Shown here piece after piece: positions 23,248-35,000 of a DNA stretch of 64,000 bases. Under the pieces are notes generated by a model that ran no database searches, was not told the origin of the DNA, and saw only the letters and a list, made by a program, of their open reading frames with translations. A program made the position numbers and the translations under genes. The stretch's first letter is position 1; every line of letters begins with the position of its first letter. Location of the stretch: positions 114,596,134-114,660,133 of the forward strand of contig NC_135498.1 in the NCBI RefSeq assembly GCF_052857255.1, written 5' to 3'. The stretch comes from Amblyomma americanum. Its lineage: Eukaryota; Arthropoda; Arachnida; Ixodida; Ixodidae.

Positions 23248-23321
23248 GACGCTGTGTAGACAACGTGCCGATGAAACGAAGTTTTCGCAATTCAACCAGA
23301 GTTGACCACAGCTAAACCACA

Positions 23322-23442
23322 GCCAATTTTTTTAGGAAAGGAAATGGCGCAGTAACTATCTCACATAGCTCAGTAGACACCCGAGCCCCCACCGTAAGGG
23401 AAGGGATAAAGGATGGAGGGAATGAAGAAAGGAAGGCACAGA
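23322..23442 (-). mobile_element. tRNA-derived SINE (family 1), 3' part only
   Basis: The + strand carries the complement of the family 3' region: GGAAATGGCGCAGTAACTAT, CTCACATAGCTC and AAGGGAAGGGATAAAGGA. Head and body are missing. It lies immediately left of a longer copy, in the same orientation, separated by an AAT-repeat tail. Confidence 0.75.
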
Positions 23443-23468
23443 AATAATAATAATAATATTATTAATAA
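23443..23468. repeat. AAT-repeat tail between two SINE copies
   Basis: AATAATAATAATATTATTAATAATT, presumably the A/T-rich 3' tail of the SINE at 23470-23755. Confidence 0.7.
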
Positions 23469-23469
23469 T

Positions 23470-23755
23470 TGGTTTCTGGGGAAAGGAAATGGCGCAATAT
23501 CTGTCTCATATATCGTTGGACACGTGAACCGCGCCGTAAGGGAAGGGATAAAGGAGGGAGTGAAAGAAGAGAGGAAGAAGGAGGTGCTGTAGTGGAGGGC
23601 TCCGGAATAATTTCGACCACCTGGGGATCATTAACGTGCACTGACATCGCACAGCACACGGGCGCCTTAGCGTTTTTCCTCCATAAAAACGCAGCCGCCG
23701 CGGTCGGGTTCGAACCCGGGAACTCCGGATAAGTAGTCGAGCACCCTAACCACCC
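23470..23755 (-). mobile_element. tRNA-derived SINE (family 1), near full length
   Basis: On the minus strand the tRNA-like head lies at the right: + shows TTCGAACCCGGGAACTCCGG (B-box complement) and CACCCTAACCAC (A-box region). The body and tail follow to 23470 with all the blocks seen at 8282 and 40319. It appears less diverged than most copies. Confidence 0.85.
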
Positions 23756-24674
23756 AGAAAATTGAAAATTGGATTTTGAGGAAACGCACTTTGCGGCGCA
23801 GCGGTAAGACACCTGTGGCTCGGTGCTAGTGGCTCATATTAAGTGGTGACTACCGAAGCTTGCCCGAAATGCTCCGCTGAGTAGGTTAGCTTAGCTTTCG
23901 CTACAAAACGCGAGGGGCAGATTTCCTAGAAGAAGTAGGTGCATGCGATGAGTGTGCAGTAAGCCAAGAATGCAGCCGGAAAGCGAGCCTCTGGCAGGTG
24001 TCTCATAGGTGGCTTGCGGCGACGGAGGCCCCGAATACGCGCAGCCCAAGCTCACCGGCAACCGCGACATCACATCGGCTCCACAGCGAGCATCTGCAGC
24101 GCTGCAGCTTTCATTGCGACCGGACTGTGTCAGTCCAAATTCTTTGTCCGCATGGCTCGATTTCTTTATCTTCTCTAGTTCTTTTTGTATTGCCTTGTTC
24201 CATCGTGTAAAATTGTGCATCTTTTTTCTCGATTGCACCGCCATTACTCGTGTGTTAATTTAACTATACGCTGCATGTAAATCTTAAGTCATTTACTTTT
24301 CCTTGCCTTGTCTTTTGTAAAGCACATTGTTGCTTTTAAGCTCTGTGCGTGATAGTGTTTTACTGCCACTTGAATCAGTTTAGTGATATTAGTGCGCCTG
24401 CACTAAATGCTTCGTGAGCAAAAAATCTGTCCTGTTTGCGCTTGACGCCCCCACCTGCCAGCTTTAGCCTGCAGTGCGCTAGAACTACGTGGGGAACTTG
24501 AGAAAAGGCAATTACATGTACAGGTGAAGCCTGGCGGTGCACTGGTGAAGGAGAGAAAAGATGATTCGCGGCCGCTGCAGCCGCGGGAAAAGGACAAAAC
24601 CTGCGCACGCCAGCGACAGCAAAGTTCTATAGTGGGTAGCGCGCCTTCCTCACCCTAGTGGAAAGATGCTAATT
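23756..24674. other. Unannotated stretch
   Basis: No gene recognised. A TAGCTTTCGCTACA word at 23891-23904 resembles half of the dyads at 11725 and 17885. Open frames at 23.9-24.3 kb exist on both strands and carry no motif. Confidence 0.35.
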
Positions 24675-24900
24675 TTTTGGGGTTCAATGTCCCAAAGTGA
24701 CTCAGGCTATGGGGGACGCCATAGTGGAGGCCTCCACATAATTTTGACCACCTGGCGTTCTTCAACGTGCACTGACATCGCACAGTAGACAGCCCTGTAC
24801 AAGTTCGCCTCTGTCAAAATTCTACCACAGCAGCCGGGATCGAACCCATGTCTTTCCGGTCAGCAGCCGAACGCCATAACGACTACACCACCGCGGCGGC
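24675..24900 (-). mobile_element. tRNA-derived SINE (family 2), full-length-like
   Basis: The + strand runs from GGGGTTCAATGTCCCAAAG through GACTCAGGCTATGGGGGA, TTTTGACCACCTGG and CGTGCACTGACATCGCACAG to the head complement GGGATCGAACCC and CATAACGACTACACCACCG. The B-box complement at about 24837-24848 is well kept. Confidence 0.85.
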
Positions 24901-25412
24901 GGCAAATCGGTTTCGCAGCAGCTTTGGCCAAATGGAAAGGCAGAAAGCTCGTCACGCTAGCTGGGGCTTAGACTGCTTGTAGCAGCGTTAAAAGTGTCCT
25001 GGCGAAGAGGCCACACATACGGCGCTGGAGTACCTGCGTCGCGTTTAGTTTAACGAAGCTGGGGGTTAGCTTTTTGTTATCCACTCTGTCGTCTACGCCG
25101 CACGCCTTCGGTCAGAGGCTAATCAGGCGTGACCCCTGGTTGCAGACAACTTTCTCTTCTTCTACTGTGGGGCGTAGCAGGTAGTCGTTCCGCCCTTTCA
25201 AAACTAAAGAATTGTGCAGTGGCGGGTTGCTCGGCAAAATAATAATTGAAAATTATATTCTAGTGGTAGCCGTGAAAGTTTCCTGACTGAATTCTTAACG
25301 GGGCTATCCTCTGAACGGCTACTTCGGGCGTCATGCCAAGAATTTTTCCGCGTTTTTCAAGACTTCGATTCTCCATGACTACGGCGCGACGAACGGAACA
25401 TAGAAGAAGTAA
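24901..25412. other. Unannotated stretch
   Basis: No gene or repeat recognised. Confidence 0.4.
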
Positions 25413-25481
25413 ACACTCAGGGACACAACACAGCCCTGGCTCCTGACAACACGATCAGCTCTGTGTTGTGTCCCTGAGTGT
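25413..25481. repeat. Fold-back repeat, perfect 21-bp arms
   Basis: ACACTCAGGGACACAACACAG (25413-25433) is repeated as its exact reverse complement at 25461-25481, with a 27-base loop. Similarity extends imperfectly outward (TAGAAGAAG on the left, CTTCTA on the right). Confidence 0.9.
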
Positions 25482-25681
25482 GTCCTTCTATATCCCATTT
25501 GCTGCGCTGTAGTGATGAAATATCGTCAGCAACTCGCCCAACAACTTACCTTGTCGAGTCCCGATCGTTTTTTCACAGTTCGTTTTAGGCGCTGCCGGAA
25601 GTATTTGTCTGACCCGGCTCCTACCAGTGTTCGGCTACGCTATGCGACCGTAGTCCGAAAGTTATTTCTCGGCGCCATTCC

Positions 25682-25838
25682 TAGTCGAAATTATTCCGGA
25701 GCCCTCCACTATGGCACCTCTTCCTTTCTTCTTTCAATCCCTCCTTTATCCGTTCGCTTACGGCACGGTTCAGGTGTCTGCCGAGATGTGAGACAAATAC
25801 TGCACCATTTCCTTTCTCCAACAACCAATTTTCAATTT
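25682..25838 (+). mobile_element. tRNA-derived SINE (family 1), 5'-truncated
   Basis: The + strand has GTCGAAATTATTCCGGAGCC, CTTTCTTCTTTCAATCCCTC, ACGGCACGGTTCAGGTGTC and GATGTGAGACAAATACTGCA. The head and first half of the body are missing. It lies about 350 bp upstream of the gypsy relic. Confidence 0.8.
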
Positions 25839-26184
25839 TTTCGACACTCCTAACCACGGAGAACTTCGGAGAGTCGGAAGCAAATTTAACGAACAACAGT
25901 CTCCTTCTAGTGGACTCAGTAACAGCGGCATATATCTGAAATGAGAAAAAATTACTAATGTTAATGGTTCTCATTGTGACGGCGAGAATGAGGGAAGGCC
26001 GAAGGAGTTAGGGTGACGACAAGGGAGTGTTACAGAATTTTCAAAGAAACGAGTGTGATGGAGTATTAATGAATTAAGGGTGCGGGAAAACGGATCTGAG
26101 GACATTTTCTCATTGCTGGTTTTGGCACGAACGAGATGAGATATTGTTTGTGTGGGCGTGAGACGCTAGCAACAGCCGACTTAG

Positions 26185-26660
26185 AGATTTTGGTCGATAA
26201 AGCCGATTTAACCACGCTGGTGGATACTGGCGCCGATTTTCTGTACTCAGTGGAAAATTTGCGGCGGCACTGAAAAAGGTCACAACCGCTTGGAACGGCC
26301 CACAGATACGTAATGCAGGGGGCAATTTGATCACACCAGCGGGAACATGCACGTCGCGGGTAACCGGGCAAGGTCAAACATTTCTGGCAACGTTCGTAGT
26401 GCTAGCCGAGTGCTCTCGGGACGTTATGCTCGGCATGGAATTTCTGACTGGAAACGGTGCCGTCATTGATCTGCAATCGCAGTCCGTGAAGTTCTCGACC
26501 GAGAAGGCTATATCCGTCGATAGTGCTCTCTCAGCGGCGCTGCACATTCTAGACGAACACGTGACCGTGCCTCCACGTTCCAGTGTAATGGTATCCGTCG
26601 GCTCAAAGAAAATAAGGCAAATTGAGGGTGTAGTGGAAAGCAAGCAAGTTGCTTCTGGGC
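26185..26660 (+). pseudogene. Ty3/gypsy pol: aspartic protease domain, frameshifted
   Basis: This retropepsin-type protease would cleave the element's Gag-Pol. The frame reads LTTLVDTGADF with the catalytic D-T-G. A one-base shift just after (near 26238) moves the rest (SVLSGKFAAAL..., VMLGMEFLTGNGAVID) into the frame open from 26327. The flap and the closing hydrophobic-Gly block (VMLGMEFL) are present. A second frame change near 26650 separates it from the RT frame. No gag or zinc knuckle is recognisable upstream. Confidence 0.8.
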
Positions 26661-28140
26661 AGAGGACTTTCCGTCGCCAGGGCGGTTGTCTTCCTCGAAA
26701 ATAGCAAGGTGAACGTTCTTGTCACAAATTTCACCAACGAACACCAGCACCTTAACAAGGGGACAACTGTGGTATATATTGACGCTCTTAGTGAAACTAG
26801 GTGTATGCACAGTTTAACGACTGCTTCAACGACTGAGCCTGATATACCTCCTGGTGTTCAGTACGACATTAACCCAACCCTGCCGCTCGAGCAGCGCAAC
26901 AAAGTGCGCGAACTGCTCAATCGCTACCGTGGTGCCTTCACGTTGTCGTCACGCGTCGGGCGGACTCATCTTGCGAAACATGGCATAATTACTGATGAAA
27001 ATTGTCCACCACTCCAGCAGTCACCTTATCGAGTGTCCACTAAAGAATGTGAGGCTCTCAGCACACAAGTGAAAGAAATGCTCACCAACGACGTTATTCG
27101 ACCTTCGAGGAGCCCGTGGGCGGCACCTGTCGTGCTTGTGAAGAAGTACGGCACCTTACGATTCTGTGTTGACTACCGTCGGTTAAACAACATCACTAAA
27201 AAGGATGTGTACCCGCTACCCAGAATTGACGATGCCTTGGATCGCTTATGCAACACCAGATATTTCTCCTCCATGGACCAGAAGGCTAGATATTGGCAAA
27301 TTGAGGTAGACGAGAGGGACCGCGAAAAGACAGCATTCATTACTCAAGACGGCCTGTACGAGTTCCAGGTGATGCCATTTGGTCTTTGTTCGGCACCCGC
27401 GACATTCCAAAGGCTCATGGATAGCGTTCTTGCGGCTTTGAAGTGGAAAACTTCTCTGGTCTACCTGGATGACGTCATCGTTTTTGCCCCGTCTTTCGAG
27501 GAGCACCTGCGTCGCCTCGAGGAAGTATTGCAGGCCATAACATCATCAGGCCTTACTCTAAAAGCTGGAAAATGCCATTTTTCATTCGAAGAGTTAAAGT
27601 TTTTAGGCCATGTCGTGAACTACGAACGAGTCCTTCCAGATCCCGAGAAAACATCCGCCATTGCCAATTTTCAACCGCCGCGTGATCAGAAGGAAGTTCG
27701 TCGATTCCTCAGACTATGCGCGTATTACCGCCGCTTCGTGGAGAATTTCTCTAACATTGCCTCACCCCTTACTGATCTGACAAAGGCGCATGTGCCGTTC
27801 AGGTGGGAACCACCACAGCAGATGGCTTTTCAAGAGCTTCAACGCCGCCTGCAGTCACCCCCTGTGCTGGCGCACTTTGATGAACTTGCAGACACCAGCG
27901 TCCACACCGATGCAAACAACGCTGGTTTGGACGCTGTCCTAGTTCAAGTTCGGCGGGACCAACCACGTGTCATCGCCTATGTGAGCCGCGCACTATCGAA
28001 GACAGAAGCCAACTACTCTGCCACTGAAAAAGAATGCCTCGCCATTGTGTTGGCAGTTTCGAAGTTCAGATCATACCTTTATGGCCGCGCTTTCAAAGTA
28101 GTGACCGATCATCACGCACTATGCTGGCTTACCAACCTCA
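26649..28140 (+). pseudogene. Ty3/gypsy pol: reverse transcriptase and RNase H
   Basis: A long frame with the ordered RT blocks: SPWAAPVVLVKK, RFCVDYRRLN, FSSMDQKARYWQIEV (catalytic Asp), MPFGLCSAPATFQRLM and VYLDDVIVF (the Y-x-D-D box), then KFLGHVV in the thumb. The connection is followed by an RNase H with HTDANNAGLDAVL (Asp), SATEKECLAIV (Glu) and VVTDHHALCWL (Asp). About 25 codons after CWL are deleted, and the frame changes near 28140, removing the last RNase H catalytic Asp region. RT alone looks intact, but the polyprotein is broken. Confidence 0.93.
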
Positions 28141-29550
28141 TTCATTTACAAATCCGGTCACACACACGCAGACGCTGACTGCTTATCTCGTGCTCCCGTG
28201 CAGGCAGCTCCGGACGACGCTGCTGATGACGATGAAGTCTTCTTGAATGCAATATGAGGTCAACAACAACAACAACATGCCAACGATTTCGCCGCGCACC
28301 AACCCGCCGAGCCCGACCTCCACGACATCATTTGTTATCTTGAAGGTACCAGCAGGAGGGTTTCTAAAGCCTTCAGGCGAGCTATGTCGTCTCTCTTCAT
28401 ACGAAACGGTGTTCTCTTCAAGGAGAATTTCGCCGCGAACAGTAGGCAATACTTGCTGGTCGGCCCTGTGAACCAACACGACAAAATTCACGCCTGCCAT
28501 GACGAACCAGCCTCCAGCTACCTCGGTGTTACTAGAACACAAGTTAGGATTCAGGGCAAGTACTACTGGCCTCGCCTGGGCCCTGACGTTGCGCAATACG
28601 TCCGCACTTGCCGGGATTGCCAGCGTCGCAAAGTTCCGCCCGTGAAGCCAGCCGGATTCCTCAAGCCAATTGAGCCGCCTTCGCAAGTGTTTCAACAAGT
28701 CGGAATGGACTTGCTCGGGCCCTTTCCTACATCAGACTTAGGAAAAAGGCGGATAATAGTAGCCACTGATTATCTCACACGTTATGCGGAGACAGCATAT
28801 CTTCAAAGTAGAACCGCCAACGAAGTAGCCCAGTTCTTTGTTACTCAAATCGTCTTACGTCATGGTGCTCCACAAGTTTTAATTACGGACAAAGGGGCTG
28901 CCTTTACCTCTGAGCTCCTGCACCATATTCTCTTTTTCAGTCACACCAGTAACCGTCGAACGACTTCTTGTCATCCCCAAACTAACGGACTGAGTGAACG
29001 TATAAACAAGACGCTTGCGGACATGCTTCCAGTGTACGTGGACGTGGAACATAAAACCTCGGACGACGTCCTACCCTACGTCACGTTCGCATACAATACA
29101 GCAGTGCAAAAAACAGCCAACATGACACCATTTGGCCTAGTTTATGGACGTCAGGTCAAGACAACACTCGATGCCATGCTGCCTCATGTCGACGATCATC
29201 CAAATGACGACGTTGCGTCTTTCTTACAACGCGCCGAAGCTGCCCGCCAACTCGCACGGGTTCGAATTCAGGACCAACAAAGCCAGGACGCACATCGCTA
29301 CAACCTACGGAGGCGGCATGTGGAATACCACCCAGGTGACCTTGTCTGGGTTCGGTCATCTATCCGACGACGCGGACTGAGTGAAAAGCTCTTGCGACGC
29401 TACTTCTGTCCTTACCAAATTGTACGTCGCCTTGGAGCCCTCAATTATGAAGTCGTCCCTCATGAGACTCAACAATCTCGACGCCACCACCGGCCCGAGT
29501 TGGTCCACTTGGTTCGCCTGAAGCCTTACTACGCATGGACACCACCCTAG
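28141..29550 (+). pseudogene. Ty3/gypsy pol: integrase
   Basis: From 28141 this frame runs from the end of the RNase H region (ADADCLSRAP) through a single in-frame stop near 28255 into integrase. It has the HHCC zinc domain (IHACHDEP ... TCRDCQRRK), the D-D-E core (QVGMDLLGPF, VLITDKGAAF, SCHPQTNGLSERINK) and a C-terminal GPY/F-like module (LLRRYFCPYQIVRRLG, with Gly replaced by Cys). No chromodomain follows. It ends at TAG 29548-29550, and a SINE fragment begins about 40 bases later, so the 3' UTR and LTR are missing. Confidence 0.92.
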
Positions 29551-29589
29551 CTCTTCTCCAGACCCCCTGCTTTCTTTTCAGCATCGCGT

Positions 29590-29805
29590 CGACGCTAAGG
29601 CGCCCGTGTGCTGTGCTATGTCAGTGCACGCTAAAGATCCCCAGGTGGTCGAAATTATTTCGAAGCCCTCCACTACGGCACCTCTTCTTCCTTTCTTCTT
29701 TCACTCCCTCCTTTATCTCTTCTCTTACGGCGCGGTTCAGGTGTTCAACGATATATGAGACAGATACTGCGCCATTTCCTTTCCCCAAAAATCAATTAGA
29801 ATTAG
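29590..29805 (+). mobile_element. tRNA-derived SINE (family 1), 5'-truncated
   Basis: Begins in the body (GACGCTAAGGCGCCCGTGTG) and continues through TCAGTGCACGCTAAAGATCC, CCTCCACTACGGCACC, GGCGCGGTTCAGGTGTTC and GAGACAGATACTGCGCCATT to CAATTAGAATTAGATTAG. The body and tail match the copy at 23470 closely. It abuts the 3' end of the gypsy relic. Confidence 0.88.
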
Positions 29806-31620
29806 ATTAGAGGAAGCGCTCTCGTCCAAGGCTACGGCGCTACTGACTCTCGGTCGCTTAAAGCCGTTGCTGACTCTCCGCCAACGCCAACGTGACAATA
29901 AGTCAGCTCTCTGTTCGTCAATCAAACCAAGATGGTGCTACAAATTATTCATCTGCTTTTTTCATCATAAAACTTCAATGATTTCTTAGGTGTATGTTTG
30001 CTTGAGCTTTTAAATGCCACGTGCGTCTCAAAACTCAACCGTGCACAGCTTGCACCATGTGCAGCAATTTTGGACTAAAATTTTGAAAATTGAAAAACTG
30101 TTAGATTCTTTTACGGTAATAGTGAAGGTAATGATATATTCTTCTTATATATAGCAAAATCTTTCTGTTAGAGTGTTTCTATCGGTCGTATCTATCAGTG
30201 AAGTCTCCCATCGAAAATCAATGGCGAACGCTTTTGACAATAGAAAATCTTGCAATAGCAATAGTGCAATCTTTTTCTCGGCACTAAAGTTTGTTCTGTA
30301 CTCCAAATTAATAATTGCAAAATTCTTGATATTCAACATTTTCAGAATTTTTGCTACATTTATGCGGGATTCGTCCTTTGATCGTTTATTGGGTTTAAAG
30401 TCCCAAAGGCACTCAAAATATGGGTAATGCCGATTCTAATTTTGAATCAATAAGGCGCGATAACCTTTTTCGGCCAGTAAGAGCTGCCAGGCTTGGTTTA
30501 GTCCATCTTTAGTTCTATGATGCTCAACCACATCTCAACAGCTGGTGAAGCACTTCACCTTTTAAACAGATCCTCCGCACACGCCCTTTTCAAGCGTCGC
30601 CGTGACAGCGTTCATCCTTTTGCATGTCACCTTTTGGAGCGTCTGGGCGTTTCGCCTTTTTGTTCATGCCGTCTGGCTCCCTATCAGCATCTGACGTATT
30701 TCCACTCGCGTTCAGCTCTCTCGCATTTGCTCCTGTATTAGAAAAAAAGCAAATAAACCAATAAATAAGGAGACCTCCTTTAGAGGCTAATGACATTTTA
30801 AAGTGTGGTAACCTCGGTACGTAGGTCTCTGTGTTGTCGACATTTCAAAAAAACCCTAAGAACACTGCCCTCGCTGTGAAACGCTAGCTTGCTGCTTGGC
30901 CCTAAAGGTTATACGCGAGAAAAGACTTTCTTTCCGTAAAGATCATGAACATTTCTCTTCGGAAAACATGGCACCTTTTCGCTGATTTTCGCAACTTTTA
31001 CGCAAGGAATGGTCGTGTTTAGTTACATGCACGAGCGCAATTAAGCGTAGATGCGCTCTAGTTTTGAGTTAACCGCATAGGTAACATAAGCTGCGCTAAG
31101 GTGATGAAAGAAGGCTATAATAAATCTAATATTATTTCTTCATGTAAAACCTTTCCAATGCATACGTCATATACGGGGGGTAAAAACCAGTCATTCTGTG
31201 CGGTTAAGAAACACGCGGTGAAAATACGTGTAGCCCGTTTTTCTCTTCGCATAGTAATAGAGTTCTACCTTCTCAACCACAACCACATCATCTTCTTTTA
31301 AAGTGGTTCAGACCTTTATTTTCAACCACATAGTAAGTAATCTTCGGACAGTTGGTTTAGATGTACAATCGTGTTAACCACTGTCCCGTATTGTCTTCAG
31401 CGAAAACTAATATGTTTGGAACATACTTCTGAATATTTAGAATGTATTTTAAACATATTTTGTAGTGATGAATGCGCTAAAAATATCCCGGAAATAGGTT
31501 CCTGCAATTTTATGATTGATATTCGAAATATATCCTTAAAATTTTACAAAAATACGTCACTTAAAGCATGCTTCCAGCAAGTTTTAATACGAGAAAAAAT
31601 ATGGATGCGGTTTTAGCATC
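29806..31620. other. Mostly unannotated AT-rich stretch
   Basis: No gene recognised. At about 30385-30424 a short piece (GGGTTTAAAGTCCCAAAGGC) matches the 3' edge of the family-2 SINE. Confidence 0.4.
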
Positions 31621-31626
31621 TAGTTA

Positions 31627-32085
31627 ATGTATTTAAGGTGTACTTTTGCAAATATGAAATTAATTCGGGCAGTCCCGTTAAACATACTTGAAGCACGATT
31701 TTATCTCCCGTGGAACAATCTAGTGCTCGAAATCGCGTTTCGAGAAATGGGCATTGCATGTTGGCAAGGTGTTGAAAATGTACTTTTGCAAATACGACAT
31801 TCTTCCAAACTACACTTCAATTCTTACGTACGAGCTGTCCGCGTAAAAGATGTATTTGCCGCACACTTCAAGTTGCCGCTGAACAGTTAGTGCTCGAAAT
31901 CGCGTTTCGGGAAATGACGTATTGGTAATGCATTTAATGTGTAGTTTCGTAAATGCTAAATTAATTCGTGCTTAGTGTACTTCAATTCTTACAAATGGGT
32001 AGTCCGCGTCAGCATATTTGCAGCACAGTTAAAGCTGCCGGAGAACAACCTAGGGCTAGAAATCACGTTTCCGGGAGGGGTGAAA
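31627..32085. repeat. Three imperfect tandem repeats, ~165 bp each
   Basis: The phrase TAGTGCTCGAAATCGCGTTT appears near 31721 and 31888 and, decayed, near 32049. Each is preceded by a similar block (TTTGCAAATA..., TACTTCAATTCTTAC, GTCCGCGT). Period is roughly 160-169 bp. Confidence 0.75.
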
Positions 32086-35000
32086 ACTCTCCCTTTTCGT
32101 CCATTCGTATTTGTTAACTTCTAGCAGAAAGGCATACACCGCTTATTTAAAATACGCGGGAACAGCGTGATAGCATTGTACCAGCAATGGCGCCATGCGC
32201 GCCTCCAGGCGCGAACATTCCAGCGAAAACGACCCCGACTGGCAGTTCCGACCGGCTCCCATAGACACTCATGCATTTGTTGGTTTACAGTTCGACTCCT
32301 GACCGATGCCTGACACAAGTTAACGACCAACAGTGCGGTTCTAGATAGACCGCATATTCGAACCCGGCCCCTCCGACGCTTGTGCGACAGTTTGGCGGCC
32401 CACAGCATGCGCAAAAAACGCCTCACCGGGCAAGATAATGTGTATCCTCTCGAGAAGTATATATAAGCCAAGCCAAGTTTTACGCTTGTGGGAGCAGTTC
32501 CTGTCTATTGATGTTACTTTCCGTCAGCATTTCCTGCGTGGCGACATCTCTCCCGCTCAGGTCCCGTCACGTGACATTACATTGGCGTAGATTTCTTGAT
32601 GACAACGCGGATTCTTTGGGATTGTCTGCCTCCTGATGCTTATAACCAGTTTAGTCATTACTTCTGCTGTTGTCAACATTGATCAGTATTATGAGGTAAA
32701 TCCGACTAACACACCTTTTGTAAGCCGAGCACAAGTGCATACATTTTTAATGTATTAATTGCATATTTTTATTGTATTTTATATTTATTGTATTTAACGT
32801 ATATTTTTAGTATATTTTTAATGTCTTTATTGTATATTTTTAGAATATTTTTATATGTGTAACAAATATTCTAAGCGAACAGAAAATGTATTTTTGATGC
32901 ATTTCCAAGAATGTTCAAGGTATTACTCCTAGCATGCTTAGGAAGTATTCGTACTGCAATTTAAGCATACGGACAAAAAATGTAAAATAAATACGAAATA
33001 ATAATGTGTTCGAAATGCAGTTTTAGCACCGCCTTCTTTCGCTAGGATATGTTATTATGCACAGAGAATGTCTGTAAATACCATATATGTTGTACAACTA
33101 TTCAAACAGCTATGCTCCGGGTCCCCTAGCAGAGCCCGCAAAAGGATTTGTCATGAAAAAGTACCCTTGAACGTATGTTCACTTGTAGCGATTGGAAGTG
33201 TATAATTAAAGTTCTGGCTTTGCTTATTTGGCTTATGCGTTTATATTTTGAAAAAAGTGGAGGATAAGCGGACGAAAAACAAGTCGGTGTTCATTGTTTC
33301 GTATTTAATCTTTCTGAGCGTCTCAACGCCTTGCCTGTTGCTTCAAAATCTTGACAAGAATCCATTATTAATGACGTATGGTATCGGTTGCAAGCCTTAT
33401 ATGAAACCCGGGACAGTTTTCATACTTGCTCTTACTCTTGTTTCCTTCTGACCTTTTTCAGGACATTAAAAAAGTATAAATCGCCCTCCCTTGCTCTACG
33501 ACTGTTAACAAGGCTCAAAGATGGTGAGCTTCTTTCCATGTTCCAATTATCTTGTGCGTTATGCGTTCAAAGCATAGCTAGCGCGTTGTCGTGGGCAGGC
33601 ATAGACAAATTGTCCGCGCGGAGGGCTCTTCAAAGTGCCCCACCTTTTTTTATTGTTCTCGTCGCACGTAGAAAGAGATGAAGAAATAATTATTTGAATG
33701 ACCGCGATCGTAACTTCTTACTTATTTCATGGGGCTCACTTGTGTGCATGGCGATAGATAAATAATTCTCAAGTGTGCGCCCACTCACTGGGTCACGCCG
33801 CCCCGGCCCCCCTGAATACCATTTCCATCGGCCACAATCTGGCCCGGTCGCACCCCAATGTTCATGTTGCCAAGGTTATGCATAATATTTTCACGAAATA
33901 TTAGCGTGCAAACAAGAAATGTTGATGCGTGGGCAGTTCCTCATTTTCGTACATTTTATAAATATCAGTCACTTACCCATAACCTCCCTACAATACTAAA
34001 CAAATATAGACACACAGTGGGCTTGAACAAAAAACAATTACATTCCTGTTTTGTGCAGTTGTGATCCATTAATCTTTGTTTGTTGTTTCCGCGTATGTGC
34101 TTTTCAGTTGTTTTATTTTGGTTTCAGTTCATTACTGGTAGCGTTATGTGATTGACATCATTATTACCTGTCACAGTAACTGTTTTATTATCTCCCTATT
34201 ACTGTCTACCTATGTACTATTCATCTATTATGTTTCTATTCTTTACGCTGCTGCCTTGTAATGGTCTCTTGGGCCTCGTCAAGCTTTTGTGTAGCTTTTA
34301 GCCCAAGAGACCATCCAGTTGTCTTCTTCTGGAAATAAAGATGTACTGTACATACATATTGGCAAGGTGCATCGCATTCTGAGTTGGCAGCAAGCACACG
34401 CTGTACGTTACCGCGCAGAGACATTACGACAGCGACGAAGTGACTTTCCGCACTCTCATAATCGAGGTGCGTAAGGCAAAGGGAGAAGAGAAACATTTAT
34501 GACGCTCGCTGTAATCTTGCTGTAGATGTACCGAGGTGCGGAGGTCACAGCGGTGACGCTGTAGCGCAAACATCCGCAGACGGCGTCGATGTTAGGTTGA
34601 TGCATTTCCTGAACCTTTTTGGAGGAAGTACACTCGATCGGAAGTTCTCTGGGGCGTTATCTTTATGTTCGCTGAGAAGGAGCAATAACATTTTTCAAAA
34701 TGTTAAAATATAACGAGTATTTGTGTTCACTGAAACTGAGGAAATGTGTAAGCGGTGCCTATGCTTGTTCGAGCGTTCTGTTGCTTTTCCTTATATTTAT
34801 AATGTCGGAGTTACGGGGAAATGCTGGGAATAGTGAAAATTCATTGAGGCGCGAACATGGTGCTAGAATGAAAGAACGCATGGGTGCAAGAGTGTTCGGG
34901 AGTCGGATCAGAAGCTTCCGAACAACAGGAATATGCGGAGCGGGGTCTATTCGTGTTCAATTCAACGTGTGTTAACACACCTCCTTGTTTTTGCCATGCA

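Larger units (their letters stand above)
26150..29588 (+). mobile_element. Ty3/gypsy LTR retrotransposon relic lacking gag and LTRs
   Basis: A protease-RT-RNase H-integrase order defines Ty3/gypsy (Metaviridae-like) elements. I found no terminal direct repeats, primer-binding site or gag frame between 25850 and 26185 or after 29550. Disabling changes are two frameshifts around the protease, an internal deletion in RNase H and one stop before integrase. Confidence 0.85.

Noticed and set aside
22753..23295. Long frames on both strands through the TA run (Tyr-Ile repeats), up to 220 codons
   Set aside because: Both strands are open only because TA repeats contain no stop in these frames; only the non-repeat 65-codon part from 23050 was kept.
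28183..28698. 171-codon frame on the minus strand
   Set aside because: Shadow of the gypsy integrase region; no motif of its own.
25850..29620. Search for gypsy LTRs flanking the pol relic
   Set aside because: No direct repeats or TG...CA ends seen by eye on either side; not annotated.
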